Origin: Caulobacter zeae
Lineage (GTDB): Bacteria; Pseudomonadota; Alphaproteobacteria; Caulobacterales; Caulobacteraceae
DNA: 64,000 nucleotides
Reading direction: 5' to 3'
Assembly: GCF_002858925.1 (NCBI RefSeq)
Contig: NZ_PJRS01000040.1
Location: forward strand, 1-64,000
Below the pieces are notes generated by a model. It saw nothing but the letters and a program-made list of their open reading frames with translations, did not search any database and was not told the origin of the DNA. Of the stretch, positions 44,793 through 54,003 are shown one piece after another. The translations under genes and the position numbers were made by a program. Each line of letters begins with the position of its first letter. Position 1 is the stretch's first letter.

Positions 44793-45812
44793 TTGAACGC
44801 CAAGGTTACGATCCACGACGTCGCCCGCATGTCGGGCGTTTCGATCAAGACCGTGTCGCGGGTGCTGAACCGCGAGCCCAACGTCAAGGCCGACACCCGC
44901 GACCGGGTGCAGGAGGCCGTGGCGGCGCTGAACTACCGTCCCAACATCTCGGCCCGCAGCCTGGCGGGCTCGAAGGCCTATCTGATCGGCGTGTTCTTCG
45001 ACAACCCCAGCCCCGCCTACGTCACCGACGTGCAGTTGGGGGCGATCGGACGGTGTAGGACGGAAGGCTATCACCTGATCGTCGAGCCGCTCGATTCCGA
45101 GGGCGACGTCGAGGAGCAGGTGGCGCCGATGCTGGCCACCCTGCGGATGGACGGGGTGATCCTGACCCCGCCGGTCTGCGACGACGTGCGCGTGCTGGAC
45201 GTGCTGGACGCCGAGGGTGTGCCGTATGTGCGCCTGTCGCCGGATAAGGACCTGGACCGCTCGGCCTATGTGCGCATGGACGACATGGCCGCCGCCTATG
45301 ACATGACCGCCCACCTGATCAAGCTGGGCCACAAGGACATCGCCTTCATCAAGGGCCACCCCGACCACGGCGCGGCCCACCTGCGCTACGACGGCTACGC
45401 CAAGGCCATGGCCGACCACGGCCTGGTCGTGCGCGAGGATCGCGTCGCCCAGGGCTGGTTCTCCTTCCGCTCGGGCTTCGAGGCTGCCGAGACCCTGCTG
45501 GCGGGCGAGGACCGGCCGACGGCGATCTTCGCCTCCAACGACGACATGGCCCTGGGCGTCATGGCCGTGGCCAATCGCCTGCGGCTGAACGTGCCCGACA
45601 CCCTGTCGGTCGCCGGCTTCGACGACACGCCCGGCGCCAAGGTCGTATGGCCGCAACTGACCACCGTGCGCCAGCCGATCCAGGCCATGGCCGCGGCGGC
45701 CGCCGACCTGCTGCTCAGCGGCGCGCTGAAGGGCGAGGACGGCGTCGCTCCTTCGCGCCTGCTCGACTTCGAGCTGGTGGTCCGCGAAAGCACCGGACTG
45801 GCGGCGGGGTAG
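44793..45812 (+). CDS. LacI-family sugar-responsive repressor
   Basis: 339 residues from TTG 44793, with GAGG eight bases upstream. DNA-binding domain VTIHDVARMSGVSIKTVSRV, LNREPNVKADTRDRVQEAV and the hinge helix YRPNISARSLAGSKAYLIG; periplasmic-binding-protein-like core with IFASNDDMALGVM and LSVAGFDDTPGAKVVWPQLT. It lies downstream of glk and upstream of the sugar receptor, with matching palindromes near both units and before zwf. The effector is probably a glucose-related sugar or KDPG, by analogy only. Confidence 0.92.
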   Translation: MNAKVTIHDVARMSGVSIKTVSRVLNREPNVKADTRDRVQEAVAALNYRPNISARSLAGSKAYLIGVFFDNPSPAYVTDVQLGAIGRCRTEGYHLIVEPLDSEGDVEEQVAPMLATLRMDGVILTPPVCDDVRVLDVLDAEGVPYVRLSPDKDLDRSAYVRMDDMAAAYDMTAHLIKLGHKDIAFIKGHPDHGAAHLRYDGYAKAMADHGLVVREDRVAQGWFSFRSGFEAAETLLAGEDRPTAIFASNDDMALGVMAVANRLRLNVPDTLSVAGFDDTPGAKVVWPQLTTVRQPIQAMAAAAADLLLSGALKGEDGVAPSRLLDFELVVRESTGLAAG

Positions 45813-46056
45813 GGGCGACTGTCGCTCCCCGTTTCGTCTTGGTGAAAAAATCTGCTCGCCGCTGCTTGCGGCGGGGTTGAACATTGCGATCGGCTCACCA
45901 TATGAGCGTCAGAGCTGATCGCGCCCTGCCTGTCAGGCAAGTTGCGCAATGTGCTCCATCGCCCATCTCGTGCGGCGTTTCGAACGCCGCCTTCGGGCTT
46001 TCCACCCTTTGTTGAACTTTTGGTTCGGCGACACGCCGAGCCCTGTCTGGAATTAA

Positions 46057-46212
46057 ATGAACACCAATACCGCCCGTGCGGCCGCCGCTCAGCGCAAGCC
46101 CCGCACCCAACCGCATTCGCGCGCCGTGACGCCGCCTGCCCGCACCGAGTGGGCGTGGCCGGGACTCACCCGCGCTGAACTGCGCGAACACATCATCGAA
46201 CAGATCGGCTGA
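46057..46212 (+). CDS. Small basic protein (51 aa)
   Basis: ATG 46057, stop TGA 46210-46212, TGGA upstream. The N-terminal 30 residues are Ala/Arg/Pro-rich (MNTNTARAAAAQRKPRTQPH) and the C-terminus forms an acidic helix (TRAELREHIIEQIG). Followed by a clear terminator. Unknown function. Lies between lacI and the receptor. Confidence 0.55.
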   Translation: MNTNTARAAAAQRKPRTQPHSRAVTPPARTEWAWPGLTRAELREHIIEQIG

Positions 46213-46255
46213 TCACGGCCCTCGCGGCCGGCGCCAGGCCGGCCGCATGCTCGGC

Positions 46256-46291
46256 GCCGCGAAGCCTTTTCCCGCAAGGCTTCGCGGCTTT
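46256..46291 (+). terminator. Terminator after the 51-aa gene
   Basis: GCCGCGAAGCCTT (46256-46268), loop TTCCCGC, AAGGCTTCGCGGC (46276-46288), then TTT. Perfect 13-bp stem. The T run is short. It lies about 50 bases before the operators of the next unit. Confidence 0.75.
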
Positions 46292-46338
46292 CAGCCGATA
46301 AATCGTACAAACACCCAAAGAGAATTTTGTTACGCGAT

Positions 46339-46368
46339 TGACAGCGTTGTCCATTGACAGCGCTGTCG
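46339..46368 (+). promoter_or_regulatory. Two LacI-type operators before the TonB receptor
   Basis: TGACAGCGTTGTCC (46339-46352) and TGACAGCGCTGTCG (46355-46368), centres 16 bp apart. Each is overlapped by a TTGACA -35 box (46338-46343 and 46354-46359). These sites differ from the zwf and lacI sites in half-site position 6 (G/C instead of A/T), so a second LacI-type protein could be involved. A leader of about 150 bases follows. Confidence 0.75.
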
Positions 46369-46518
46369 CGTTACTCCTAGGTTGCATCCGCCGACCCCCG
46401 AGAAGGGTCGGAGAACAAGGGAGGATGCGCAAGGCATCCCGCAAAACTGGCGAACTTGCCCACGTCGACACCGTCGGCGGAGATCGGCTCTCTGCGGCCG
46501 TAACCTAGGGGAATGCTC

Positions 46519-49482
46519 ATGATTTCGAAGACTTACGCGACCCGGTACGCGCTGATGGCGGCGGCGTCCTCGGTCGTCCTGATGGGCGCGGGCCAGGCCC
46601 TGGCCCAGACCGCCGCCACCGATGCGGCGGCGCCGGCCTCGGCCCAGGAACCATCTGCGGTTGAAGAAGTGATCGTCACCGGCTTCCGCGCCTCGCTGCA
46701 GAGCGCGCTGTCGGCCAAGAAGAACTCGAACCTGATCATCGAGTCGGTCACCGCCGAGGACATGGGCAAGTTCCCCGACCAGAACATCGCCGAGTCGCTG
46801 CAGCGCCTGCCCGGCGTGCAGATCGACCGCGAGAACGGCCAGGGCACCCGGGTGCGTATCCGCGGCCTCGACCAGAACGTCACCGTCCTGAACAACGACA
46901 TCTTCGTCTCGGGCATGGAGCTGTTTCGCCTGGGCGAGGGCAAGATCAACCAGACCAACTCGCTGGAAGGCATCCCGTCCGAACTGATCGGCGGCGTCGA
47001 CGTCTACAAGTCGCCGGACGCCTCGCTGCTGGAAGGCGGCCTGGGCGGCATCATCAACCTGAAGACCCGCAACGCCCGGTCCCTGCGCGACGACGTCACG
47101 ATCGCCGGCGACCTGCGCGGCAACAAGGCCGGCGAGACCGACTGGAACCCGACCGGCTCGCTGGTGCTGGGCTACAAGTTCAGCGACCGCTTCGCCGTGC
47201 TGGGCACGCTGTCCTACGACAAGACCGAGCTGCACACCGACGTGCTGGGCGGCGAGAACCGCGGCGGCTGGGCGTTCAACGACCGGCCGGTGGTCGGCGG
47301 CGGAACCCTCGACGTGTGGTCGCCGGAATATCGCTACGCCACCTATCGCGACCAGGAGCGCAAGCGTCTGGGCGCGTCGATCAACCTCGACTTCGCCCTG
47401 ACCGAGTCGCTGCAGCTGACCGGCGACTGGTTCCACTCGGACCTGAAGATCAAGACCAGCGAAGCCTCTATCAAGTTCCCGTTCGCCAACGAGAACGCCA
47501 CCTACGCGGCCGGCGCCAGCGTCGACAGCAACGGCGTGCTGCAGAGCGGTACGGTCACCGCCAACTCGGCCGAGGGCACCTCGTACCTGCAGGACTCCCA
47601 GGCCAAGACCGACAACTTCCAGGTCGCCTTGAACTGGGACAACGGCGGGCGGGTGACCGGCAGCGTGCGCGCGGCTTATTCCACCGCCGACTACGAGAGC
47701 GCCAGCGCCAACAACGACGTGCGCTACACCCAGTACACCGTGCGCAACGGCACGGCCGCGGGCCTGACGCCCAACGCCACCGCGCCGGCGACCTTCACCT
47801 ACAGCTACGCCAACGGCGACAATCCGCGCTTCACGCCGGCCAACGCCGCCCAGTTCACCACGCCGTCCAGCGTGTTCGCCAAGTCGCACTGGGTGTTCGG
47901 TGAAGACACCCAGATCGACAACACCTCGATCCGCGGCGACCTGAAGTGGCGGCCGGAGTTCGGCGAGAGCGGCGACCTGGTGATCAGCGCCGGCCTCCGC
48001 TACGCCGAGCGCAAGATCGACTCGGAGTTCTGGCAGCTGCTGGCCGACTATTCGGGCAAGGGCGAGCTGAACGGCCGGTCCTTCGGCCAGGACTGGACGC
48101 CGTACGGCTACTTCCAGGACGGCGCCATCGGCTTCAAGTCGTGCGGCCTGCCGGCCGGCACGCCGGGCCGCCCGAACTGCGGCCAGACCGCCACCGACGA
48201 TGGCCGCTTCGGCGCCTCGCCGGCCCTGATCACGCCCTACCAGACGGCGGCGTCGAACCCCGAGCGGTTCGAGACCCTGACGGTCGGCGGCATCACGGCG
48301 CTGTTCCAGAACCGCAGCCAGATGGAAAATCCGGTCGCCTGGCTGTCGAACCTCTATTCCTCGACGCCGTTCAAGAAGTTCGCCGACCCGATCCAGTCGT
48401 TCCGCATCAAGGAGCGCACGACGACCGGCTATGGCATGGTCGACCTGGGCGGCTCGGACGATCGCTATCACGTCAACGCCGGCGTCCGCGTGGTCCGCAC
48501 CGAGCTGACCATCGACTCCAGCGGCACCCCGACCACGCCGTGGTACTGGGGCACCGACAGCTGGAACGGCGTGATCGGCAATCCGGACGCCATCAAGACC
48601 ACCCGCGAATATACCGACGTCCTGCCCAGCGCGAGCGCGGTGTTCGACGTCAACGACAGCGACAAGGTGCGCGTGTCGGCGGCCCGGGTCGTGTCGCGTC
48701 AGGACCTGTTCCAGCTGGGCCAGGGCTCGGCCTTCAACTTCACCCGCAGCTCGACGCCGGGTCCGAATCTCAACCGCTTCCTCTACACTAACGGCAGCGG
48801 CGGCAACCCGGACCTCGACCCGTACCGCGCCTCGCAGTTCGACATCGCCTACGAGCGCTATATCGGTCGTAGCGGCATCGTCTCGGGGGCGTTCTTCTAC
48901 AAGAGCGTCGACTCGTTCATCCAGACCGACACCGTGCCGCGCACCGTGGCCGACGGCTCGGTCGAGGGGGCGACCCTGGGCGTCTACACCGCGCCGGTGA
49001 ACGGCGACGGCGGCAGCATCAAGGGCGTCGAACTGGCGGCGCAGTACGCCTTCGAGAACGGGTTCGGCTTCAACGCCAACTACACCTTCTCGGACTCCGA
49101 GACCTCGAAGTCGAACGACTATGACGACAACCTGCCGATCCCGGGGGTGGCCAAGCACGCCTTCAACCTGCAGGGCTTCTACGAGGGCCACGGCTTCGAG
49201 GCCCGCGTCTCCTACGCCTGGCGCGACAAGAGCTACCAGGGCGACTTCTCGTTCGGCTCGGGCGCGGACCGCCACAGCCTGGGCACGTGGGAGCGGGCCT
49301 ATGGCCAGCTCGACGCCCAGGTCGGCTACCAGGTGACCCCGGCGATCAAGATCGTGCTGGAGGGCATCAACCTGACCGAGGAGCCCACCGGCCGTTATCT
49401 CCAGTGGGAGAACCTGCCGTTCCGCTACGCCACGGCCGATCGCCGCATCGTGCTGGGCGCGCGGTTCAAGCTGGGGATGTAA
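46519..49482 (+). CDS. TonB-dependent receptor, sugar-locus type (987 aa)
   Basis: ATG 46519 with AGGGG at proper spacing (ATG 46513 is too close). Signal peptide ending GQALAQ, TonB box VEEVIVTG, plug (TAEDMGKFPDQNIAESLQRL, VRIRGLDQNVTVLNN, EGGLGGIINLKTR) and a long barrel ending RRIVLGARFKLGM. The last residue is Met, not the usual Phe/Tyr. Outer-membrane importer, probably for a glucoside or oligosaccharide, given operators shared with the neighbouring catabolic genes. Followed by a halogenase-like gene 97 bases on. Confidence 0.93.
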   Translation: MISKTYATRYALMAAASSVVLMGAGQALAQTAATDAAAPASAQEPSAVEEVIVTGFRASLQSALSAKKNSNLIIESVTAEDMGKFPDQNIAESLQRLPGVQIDRENGQGTRVRIRGLDQNVTVLNNDIFVSGMELFRLGEGKINQTNSLEGIPSELIGGVDVYKSPDASLLEGGLGGIINLKTRNARSLRDDVTIAGDLRGNKAGETDWNPTGSLVLGYKFSDRFAVLGTLSYDKTELHTDVLGGENRGGWAFNDRPVVGGGTLDVWSPEYRYATYRDQERKRLGASINLDFALTESLQLTGDWFHSDLKIKTSEASIKFPFANENATYAAGASVDSNGVLQSGTVTANSAEGTSYLQDSQAKTDNFQVALNWDNGGRVTGSVRAAYSTADYESASANNDVRYTQYTVRNGTAAGLTPNATAPATFTYSYANGDNPRFTPANAAQFTTPSSVFAKSHWVFGEDTQIDNTSIRGDLKWRPEFGESGDLVISAGLRYAERKIDSEFWQLLADYSGKGELNGRSFGQDWTPYGYFQDGAIGFKSCGLPAGTPGRPNCGQTATDDGRFGASPALITPYQTAASNPERFETLTVGGITALFQNRSQMENPVAWLSNLYSSTPFKKFADPIQSFRIKERTTTGYGMVDLGGSDDRYHVNAGVRVVRTELTIDSSGTPTTPWYWGTDSWNGVIGNPDAIKTTREYTDVLPSASAVFDVNDSDKVRVSAARVVSRQDLFQLGQGSAFNFTRSSTPGPNLNRFLYTNGSGGNPDLDPYRASQFDIAYERYIGRSGIVSGAFFYKSVDSFIQTDTVPRTVADGSVEGATLGVYTAPVNGDGGSIKGVELAAQYAFENGFGFNANYTFSDSETSKSNDYDDNLPIPGVAKHAFNLQGFYEGHGFEARVSYAWRDKSYQGDFSFGSGADRHSLGTWERAYGQLDAQVGYQVTPAIKIVLEGINLTEEPTGRYLQWENLPFRYATADRRIVLGARFKLGM

Positions 49483-49579
49483 GTCCTCTCATGCCGGCGG
49501 CGGACAGTCTTGCGAGCCCGCCGCCGGCTCTTTTCCTGACACGCGCTCCGCCAGAGGGTGCGAACGGGGAGGAAACGCC

Positions 49580-51100
49580 ATGGATCGCGCCATAGGCTCG
49601 ATCGCCATCCTCGGCGGCGGCACCGCCGGCTGGATGGCCGCCGCCGTGCTGGCCCAGGTGCTGCGCGGGACGAAGACGACGATCACCCTGGTCGAAAGCG
49701 CCGAGATCCCCACCGTCGGGGTGGGCGAGGCGACCATCCCGCCGATCGTCGACTTCCTGCGGCTGCTCGAGATCGACCAGGGCCAGTTCATGGCCGCCAC
49801 CGAGGGCAGCTTCAAGCTGGGCATCCGCTTCGACGACTGGCGGGTCGTGGGCGAGCGCTACTGGCATCCGTTCGGAACCTTCGGGCCGTCGGTCGACCGT
49901 CGGCCCTTCCATCACGTCTGGCATCGGCTTGTCGCGGCGGGCGACGATCCCCGTCTCGAGGCCTACAGCCTGGCTACGGCGCTCGGCGACGCCGGCCGCA
50001 TGGCCTTCGCAGACGGGCAAGGGCTTGACGGGCAAGGGCAGGGGCCTCTTGGCGGCATGCGCCATGCCCTGCATTTCGACGCCGGCCTGGTGGCCAGGTT
50101 CCTGCGGACCTATTCCGAGCAGCGCGGCGTGCGCCGGCTGGAGCGGCGCGTCGAGGGCGCGACCCTGAAGGATGACGGCTTCGTCGAGGCCCTGGTCCTG
50201 GATGGCGGCGAACGACTGGAGGCCGACCTCTTCATCGACTGTTCGGGCTTCCGCGGCGTGCTGATCGAGGGCGCGCTGAAGACCGGCTACGAGGACTGGA
50301 GCGCCTTCCTGCCCTGCGACCGGGCGGTGGCCGGCCTGACCGGGCGCGACGCCAACCCGCCGCCCTTCACCCAGGCCGCGGCGCGGCCGGCCGGCTGGCG
50401 CTGGCGGATCCCGCTGCGCCATCGCACCGGCAACGGCTATGTCTATTCCAGCGCCCATGTCAGCGACGACGAGGCCCTGGCCGACCTCGAGGGAGAGGCC
50501 GGCAAGCTGCTGACCGAGCCGCGCGTGCTGAGGTTCACCGGCGGTCGCCGCAAGGCGTTCTGGAACCGCAACGTCGTGGCGCTGGGCCTGGCCTCGGGTT
50601 TCATCGAGCCGCTTGAGTCGACCAGCATCCACTTCGTGACCAGCGGCCTGATGAAGCTGCTCGACCACTTCCCGGACAAGGATTTCGACGGCGCCAACAT
50701 CGCCGACTACAACAAGGCGCTGATCGCCGAGTACGAGGCCGCGCGCGACTTCATCGTGCTGCACTACCAGCCCACCCGGCGCGACGAGCCGTTCTGGCGC
50801 GAGCGGGCGGCCGCGACGCTGCCGCCGGACCTGGCCGAGCGCCTGGCGCTCTACCGCGGCACGGGGCGCATTCCGCACCGGCCGACCGAGCTCTTCACCG
50901 AGCTGTCGTGGTTCTACGTGCTGGAGGGCATGGGCGTGCGGCCACAGGCCTACGACCCGCTGGTCGATCTCTCCAACCTTTCACAGGTGCGCGAGGGCCT
51001 GGCGGGCTGGCGGCGGCGCGTGGCCGAGATCGTCCAGGCCGCGCCCCTGCACGACGCGGCGCTGGACCAGGTGGCCGGACAGAGGCGACCCGCGGCCTGA
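49580..51100 (+). CDS. Tryptophan-halogenase-like flavoprotein
   Basis: 506 residues. FAD-binding GGGTAGWM at 12-19 and the GVGEATIP block. Halogenase-specific features: EGSFKLGIRFDDW (Lys equivalent to the catalytic lysine of PrnA), GWRWRIPLRH (the WxWxIP motif), and SGFIEPLESTSIHF with the catalytic-pocket Glu. So the active site looks intact. Proteins of this kind often sit beside Caulobacterales/Sphingomonadales TonB receptors for sugars, and their real substrate is unknown. Probably co-transcribed with the receptor. Confidence 0.88.
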   Translation: MDRAIGSIAILGGGTAGWMAAAVLAQVLRGTKTTITLVESAEIPTVGVGEATIPPIVDFLRLLEIDQGQFMAATEGSFKLGIRFDDWRVVGERYWHPFGTFGPSVDRRPFHHVWHRLVAAGDDPRLEAYSLATALGDAGRMAFADGQGLDGQGQGPLGGMRHALHFDAGLVARFLRTYSEQRGVRRLERRVEGATLKDDGFVEALVLDGGERLEADLFIDCSGFRGVLIEGALKTGYEDWSAFLPCDRAVAGLTGRDANPPPFTQAAARPAGWRWRIPLRHRTGNGYVYSSAHVSDDEALADLEGEAGKLLTEPRVLRFTGGRRKAFWNRNVVALGLASGFIEPLESTSIHFVTSGLMKLLDHFPDKDFDGANIADYNKALIAEYEAARDFIVLHYQPTRRDEPFWRERAAATLPPDLAERLALYRGTGRIPHRPTELFTELSWFYVLEGMGVRPQAYDPLVDLSNLSQVREGLAGWRRRVAEIVQAAPLHDAALDQVAGQRRPAA

Positions 51101-51145
51101 GGGCAGTACGGAACCTCGCGCAACGAAACGATACAAAAAGAGGAT

Positions 51146-51159
51146 AGACAGCGCTGTCA
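51146..51159 (+). promoter_or_regulatory. LacI-type operator before the GH3 gene
   Basis: AGACAGCGCTGTCA: 12-bp perfect palindromic core GACAGCGCTGTC, 333 bases before the GH3 start. Matches the receptor sites (TGACAGCGCTGTC). Confidence 0.7.
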
Positions 51160-51491
51160 AGAAATGGTGTCTGATCGATGTGACCGCTATCGCCACGCGC
51201 CTCGAAGGGGCGGCGGGCAGGGCGGTCGCGCAACGAAACCAGGGAAGGAAACCGCTTTGGCCGATCGGCGCGCGACCGCGTCGCCGGGGCCTCGTCTCCG
51301 CTTCTCGTCATTCATCCCGCTCCAGCGTCGACGCTGTATTCGTCGACGGGATGCCGCCTTCGGCTGTTCGGTCCCCCCTCCGGCCGACGGCGGTGGCTGG
51401 AGGCCCCTCCTGCAAGGGGTTGCTCCCACTGCGGCGCGGCGGGCTCGCCGCGCCGATCTTTTCCGATTTTCTCGCTTTCAAGGGCACCGTC
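51160..51491 (+). other. Long leader of the GH3 gene
   Basis: About 330 bases between the operator and the GH3 ATG. No convincing ribosome binding site for an earlier start, although the frame is open upstream to about 51180; that extension would be Arg/Gly-rich and would bury the signal peptide. No recognisable riboswitch. Confidence 0.5.
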
Positions 51492-53975
51492 ATGAACCTT
51501 CGCCGTCCGCTCCTTCGCGCCTCGTCGCTGGCCTTGACCGTGGGCCTGGCCCTGCCGGCGCTGGCGGCCGAGCCGAGCCTGATCGCGACGACGCCGCAGA
51601 CCACGGCCCATCCGGCGCTATGGCCGGCGGCCAAGAGCCCGGCCAGCATCACCGACGCCAAGACCGAGGCCTTCATCACGCAGCTGATGGGCAAGATGAG
51701 CGTCGAGGAGAAGGTCGGCCAGACGATCCAGGGCGACATCGCCTCGATGACCCCGGCGGACCTGGCCACCTATCCGCTGGGCTCGATCCTGGCCGGCGGC
51801 AACTCGGCGCCCGACGGCAACGACCGCGCCACCCCCAAGGCCTGGACCGACCTGGTCGACGCCTATCGCAAGGAGGCCCTGGCCAAGCGTCCGGGCCGCA
51901 CGCCGATCCCGCTGATGTTCGGCATCGACGCCGTGCACGGCCACAACAACATCGTCGGCGCCACCATCTTTCCGCACAATGTGGGCCTGGGCGCCATGCG
52001 CGACCCGGCCCTGATCGAGCGCATCGGCCAGGCCACCGGCGAAGAGGTGGCGGTGGTCGGCGGGGACTGGACCTTCGGGCCGACGGTGGCCGTGCCGCGC
52101 GACGACCGCTGGGGTCGCTCGTATGAGGGCTACGGCGAGGATCCCGAGATCGTCGCCAGCTATTCGGGCCCGATGACCCTGGGCCTGCAAGGCAGGCTCG
52201 TCCCCGGCAAGCCGATCGCGCCGGGCCGCATCGCCGGCAGCGCCAAGCACTTCCTCGCGGACGGCGGCACCCAGGACGGCCGCGACCAAGGCAATGCGGT
52301 GATCTCCGAGCAGGAACTGGTCGCCGTCCACGCCCAGGGCTATCCGCCCAGCATCGACGCCGGCATCCTGACGGTGATGGCCTCATTCTCCAGCTGGAAC
52401 GGCCAGAAGATCACCGGCAACAAGACCCTGATCACCGACGTCCTGAAGGACCGCATGGGCTTCGAGGGCTTCGTCGTCAGCGACTGGAACGCCCACGGCC
52501 AGCTTCAGGGCTGCTCGAACGTCTCGTGCCCGCAGGCGATGAACGCGGGGCTCGACATGTACATGGCCCCCGACAGCTGGAAGGGCCTCTACGAGAACAC
52601 CGTGAAGCAGGTGAAGTCGGGCGAGATCCCGATGGCGCGGCTGGACGACGCCGTGCGGCGGATCCTGCGGGTGAAGGTCAAGTCGGGCCTGTTCGACCGC
52701 GTTGCTCCCCAGGTGCAAGGCAAGTTCGACCGCCTGGGTTCGGCCGATCACCGCGCCATCGCCCGCGAGGCGGTGTCCAAGTCGCTGGTGCTGCTGAAGA
52801 ACGACGGCGTGCTGCCGATCAAGGCCGGGGCCAAGGTGCTGGTGGCCGGCGACGCCGACGACATCGGCAAGGCCTCGGGCGGCTGGACCCTGACCTGGCA
52901 GGGCACGGGCAACAAGAACAGCGACTTCCCCAACGGCCAGTCGATCTGGGGCGGCCTGAAGGAGGCGGTGGAAGCGGCCGGCGGCAAGGCGACCCTGGCC
53001 AAGGACGGCAAGTTCGCGGGCGAAAAGCCCGATGTCGCCATCGTGGTGTTCGGCGAGGATCCCTATGCCGAGTTCCAGGGCGACGTGGCCAACCTGGCCT
53101 ACCAGCCCAACGGCAAGATCGATCTGGAGCTGCTCAAGACGCTGAAAGCCCAGGGTATCCCGGTGGTGGCGGTGTTCCTGTCGGGGCGCCCGCTGTGGGT
53201 GAACCCCGAGATCAACGCTTCGGACGCCTTCGTCGCGGCCTGGCTGCCGGGCTCGGAAGGGGGCGGCGTCGCCGACGTGCTGGTGGCCGGCAAGGATGGG
53301 AAATCCAGGCGCGACTTCACCGGCAAGCTGTCGTTCAGCTGGCCCAAGCGCGCCGATCAGGGCCCGCTGAACCGCGGCCAGCCCGGCTACGACCCGCAGT
53401 TCGCCTATGGCTACGGCCTGTCCTACGCCAAGCCCGCAAAGGTGGCGCAGCTGTCGGAGAGCGCCGGCGACCTCGGAACCGCCGCCAGCGTCGACCGCTA
53501 CTTCGTGGCCGGCCGGGTTCCGGCCCCGTGGATGCTGAGCTTCTCGGGCGCCGGCGCGGTCAAGACGATCGACGCCGGGGCCCAGGAGAACGGCCGCCAG
53601 GCGACCTGGAGCGGGGAGGGCGAAGGCCTGCTGGCCGTTCAGGGCCCGCCGGTCGACCTGTCGCGCCAGACGACCGGCGACATGGCCGTGCTCGTGAGGT
53701 GGCGAGTCGACAAGGCGCCGGTTGCGCCGGTTTATCTGACTGTCGGTTGTGGCGAATCCTGCGGTGGGAGGCTAGACGTAACGTCAACGTTGTCAGGCTC
53801 GAAAATCGGCGAATGGCGTTCAGCCAAGATCAAACTTTCCTGTTTCCAGGCGGCGGGCGCCCAAATGGCGCACGTTTGGTCTCCGTTCGGCCTGAGCACC
53901 TCGGGGCCGCTGACGATTTCGCTCACCGAAATCCAGTTGGCGTCCAACGAGGGCGACGCTTTCTGTCCCAAGTAA
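51492..53975 (+). CDS. Secreted GH3 beta-glucosidase
   Basis: 827 residues. Signal peptide SSLALTVGLALPALA, so periplasmic. GH3 N-domain: MSVEEKVGQTIQGDIASM, FGIDAVHGHNNIVGATIFPH, WGRSYEGYGEDPEI, AKHFLADGGTQDGRDQG and the nucleophile Asp in GFEGFVVSDWNAHGQ. C-domain: GSADHRAIAREAVSKSLVLL and GFDRLG-like contacts, followed by a C-terminal carbohydrate-binding-like extension (from about 660). Releases glucose from oligosaccharides taken up by the receptor. Preceded by a LacI-type operator; pyk follows 28 bases later. Confidence 0.92.
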   Translation: MNLRRPLLRASSLALTVGLALPALAAEPSLIATTPQTTAHPALWPAAKSPASITDAKTEAFITQLMGKMSVEEKVGQTIQGDIASMTPADLATYPLGSILAGGNSAPDGNDRATPKAWTDLVDAYRKEALAKRPGRTPIPLMFGIDAVHGHNNIVGATIFPHNVGLGAMRDPALIERIGQATGEEVAVVGGDWTFGPTVAVPRDDRWGRSYEGYGEDPEIVASYSGPMTLGLQGRLVPGKPIAPGRIAGSAKHFLADGGTQDGRDQGNAVISEQELVAVHAQGYPPSIDAGILTVMASFSSWNGQKITGNKTLITDVLKDRMGFEGFVVSDWNAHGQLQGCSNVSCPQAMNAGLDMYMAPDSWKGLYENTVKQVKSGEIPMARLDDAVRRILRVKVKSGLFDRVAPQVQGKFDRLGSADHRAIAREAVSKSLVLLKNDGVLPIKAGAKVLVAGDADDIGKASGGWTLTWQGTGNKNSDFPNGQSIWGGLKEAVEAAGGKATLAKDGKFAGEKPDVAIVVFGEDPYAEFQGDVANLAYQPNGKIDLELLKTLKAQGIPVVAVFLSGRPLWVNPEINASDAFVAAWLPGSEGGGVADVLVAGKDGKSRRDFTGKLSFSWPKRADQGPLNRGQPGYDPQFAYGYGLSYAKPAKVAQLSESAGDLGTAASVDRYFVAGRVPAPWMLSFSGAGAVKTIDAGAQENGRQATWSGEGEGLLAVQGPPVDLSRQTTGDMAVLVRWRVDKAPVAPVYLTVGCGESCGGRLDVTSTLSGSKIGEWRSAKIKLSCFQAAGAQMAHVWSPFGLSTSGPLTISLTEIQLASNEGDAFCPK

Positions 53976-54003
53976 CCCCCCACCAAGACAAAGGAGCGGC
54001 CGC

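Noticed and set aside
46330..49275. A 981-codon minus-strand frame opposite the second TonB receptor
   Set aside because: Same shadow effect; low-complexity Val/Gly/Arg/Ala composition, no start signals, and it would cover the operators and the real receptor.
53777..53796. GTCAACGTTGTCA inside the GH3 gene as a sixth LacI operator
   Set aside because: One half-site is imperfect and it lies within the coding sequence near the end of the gene, so it is probably chance.
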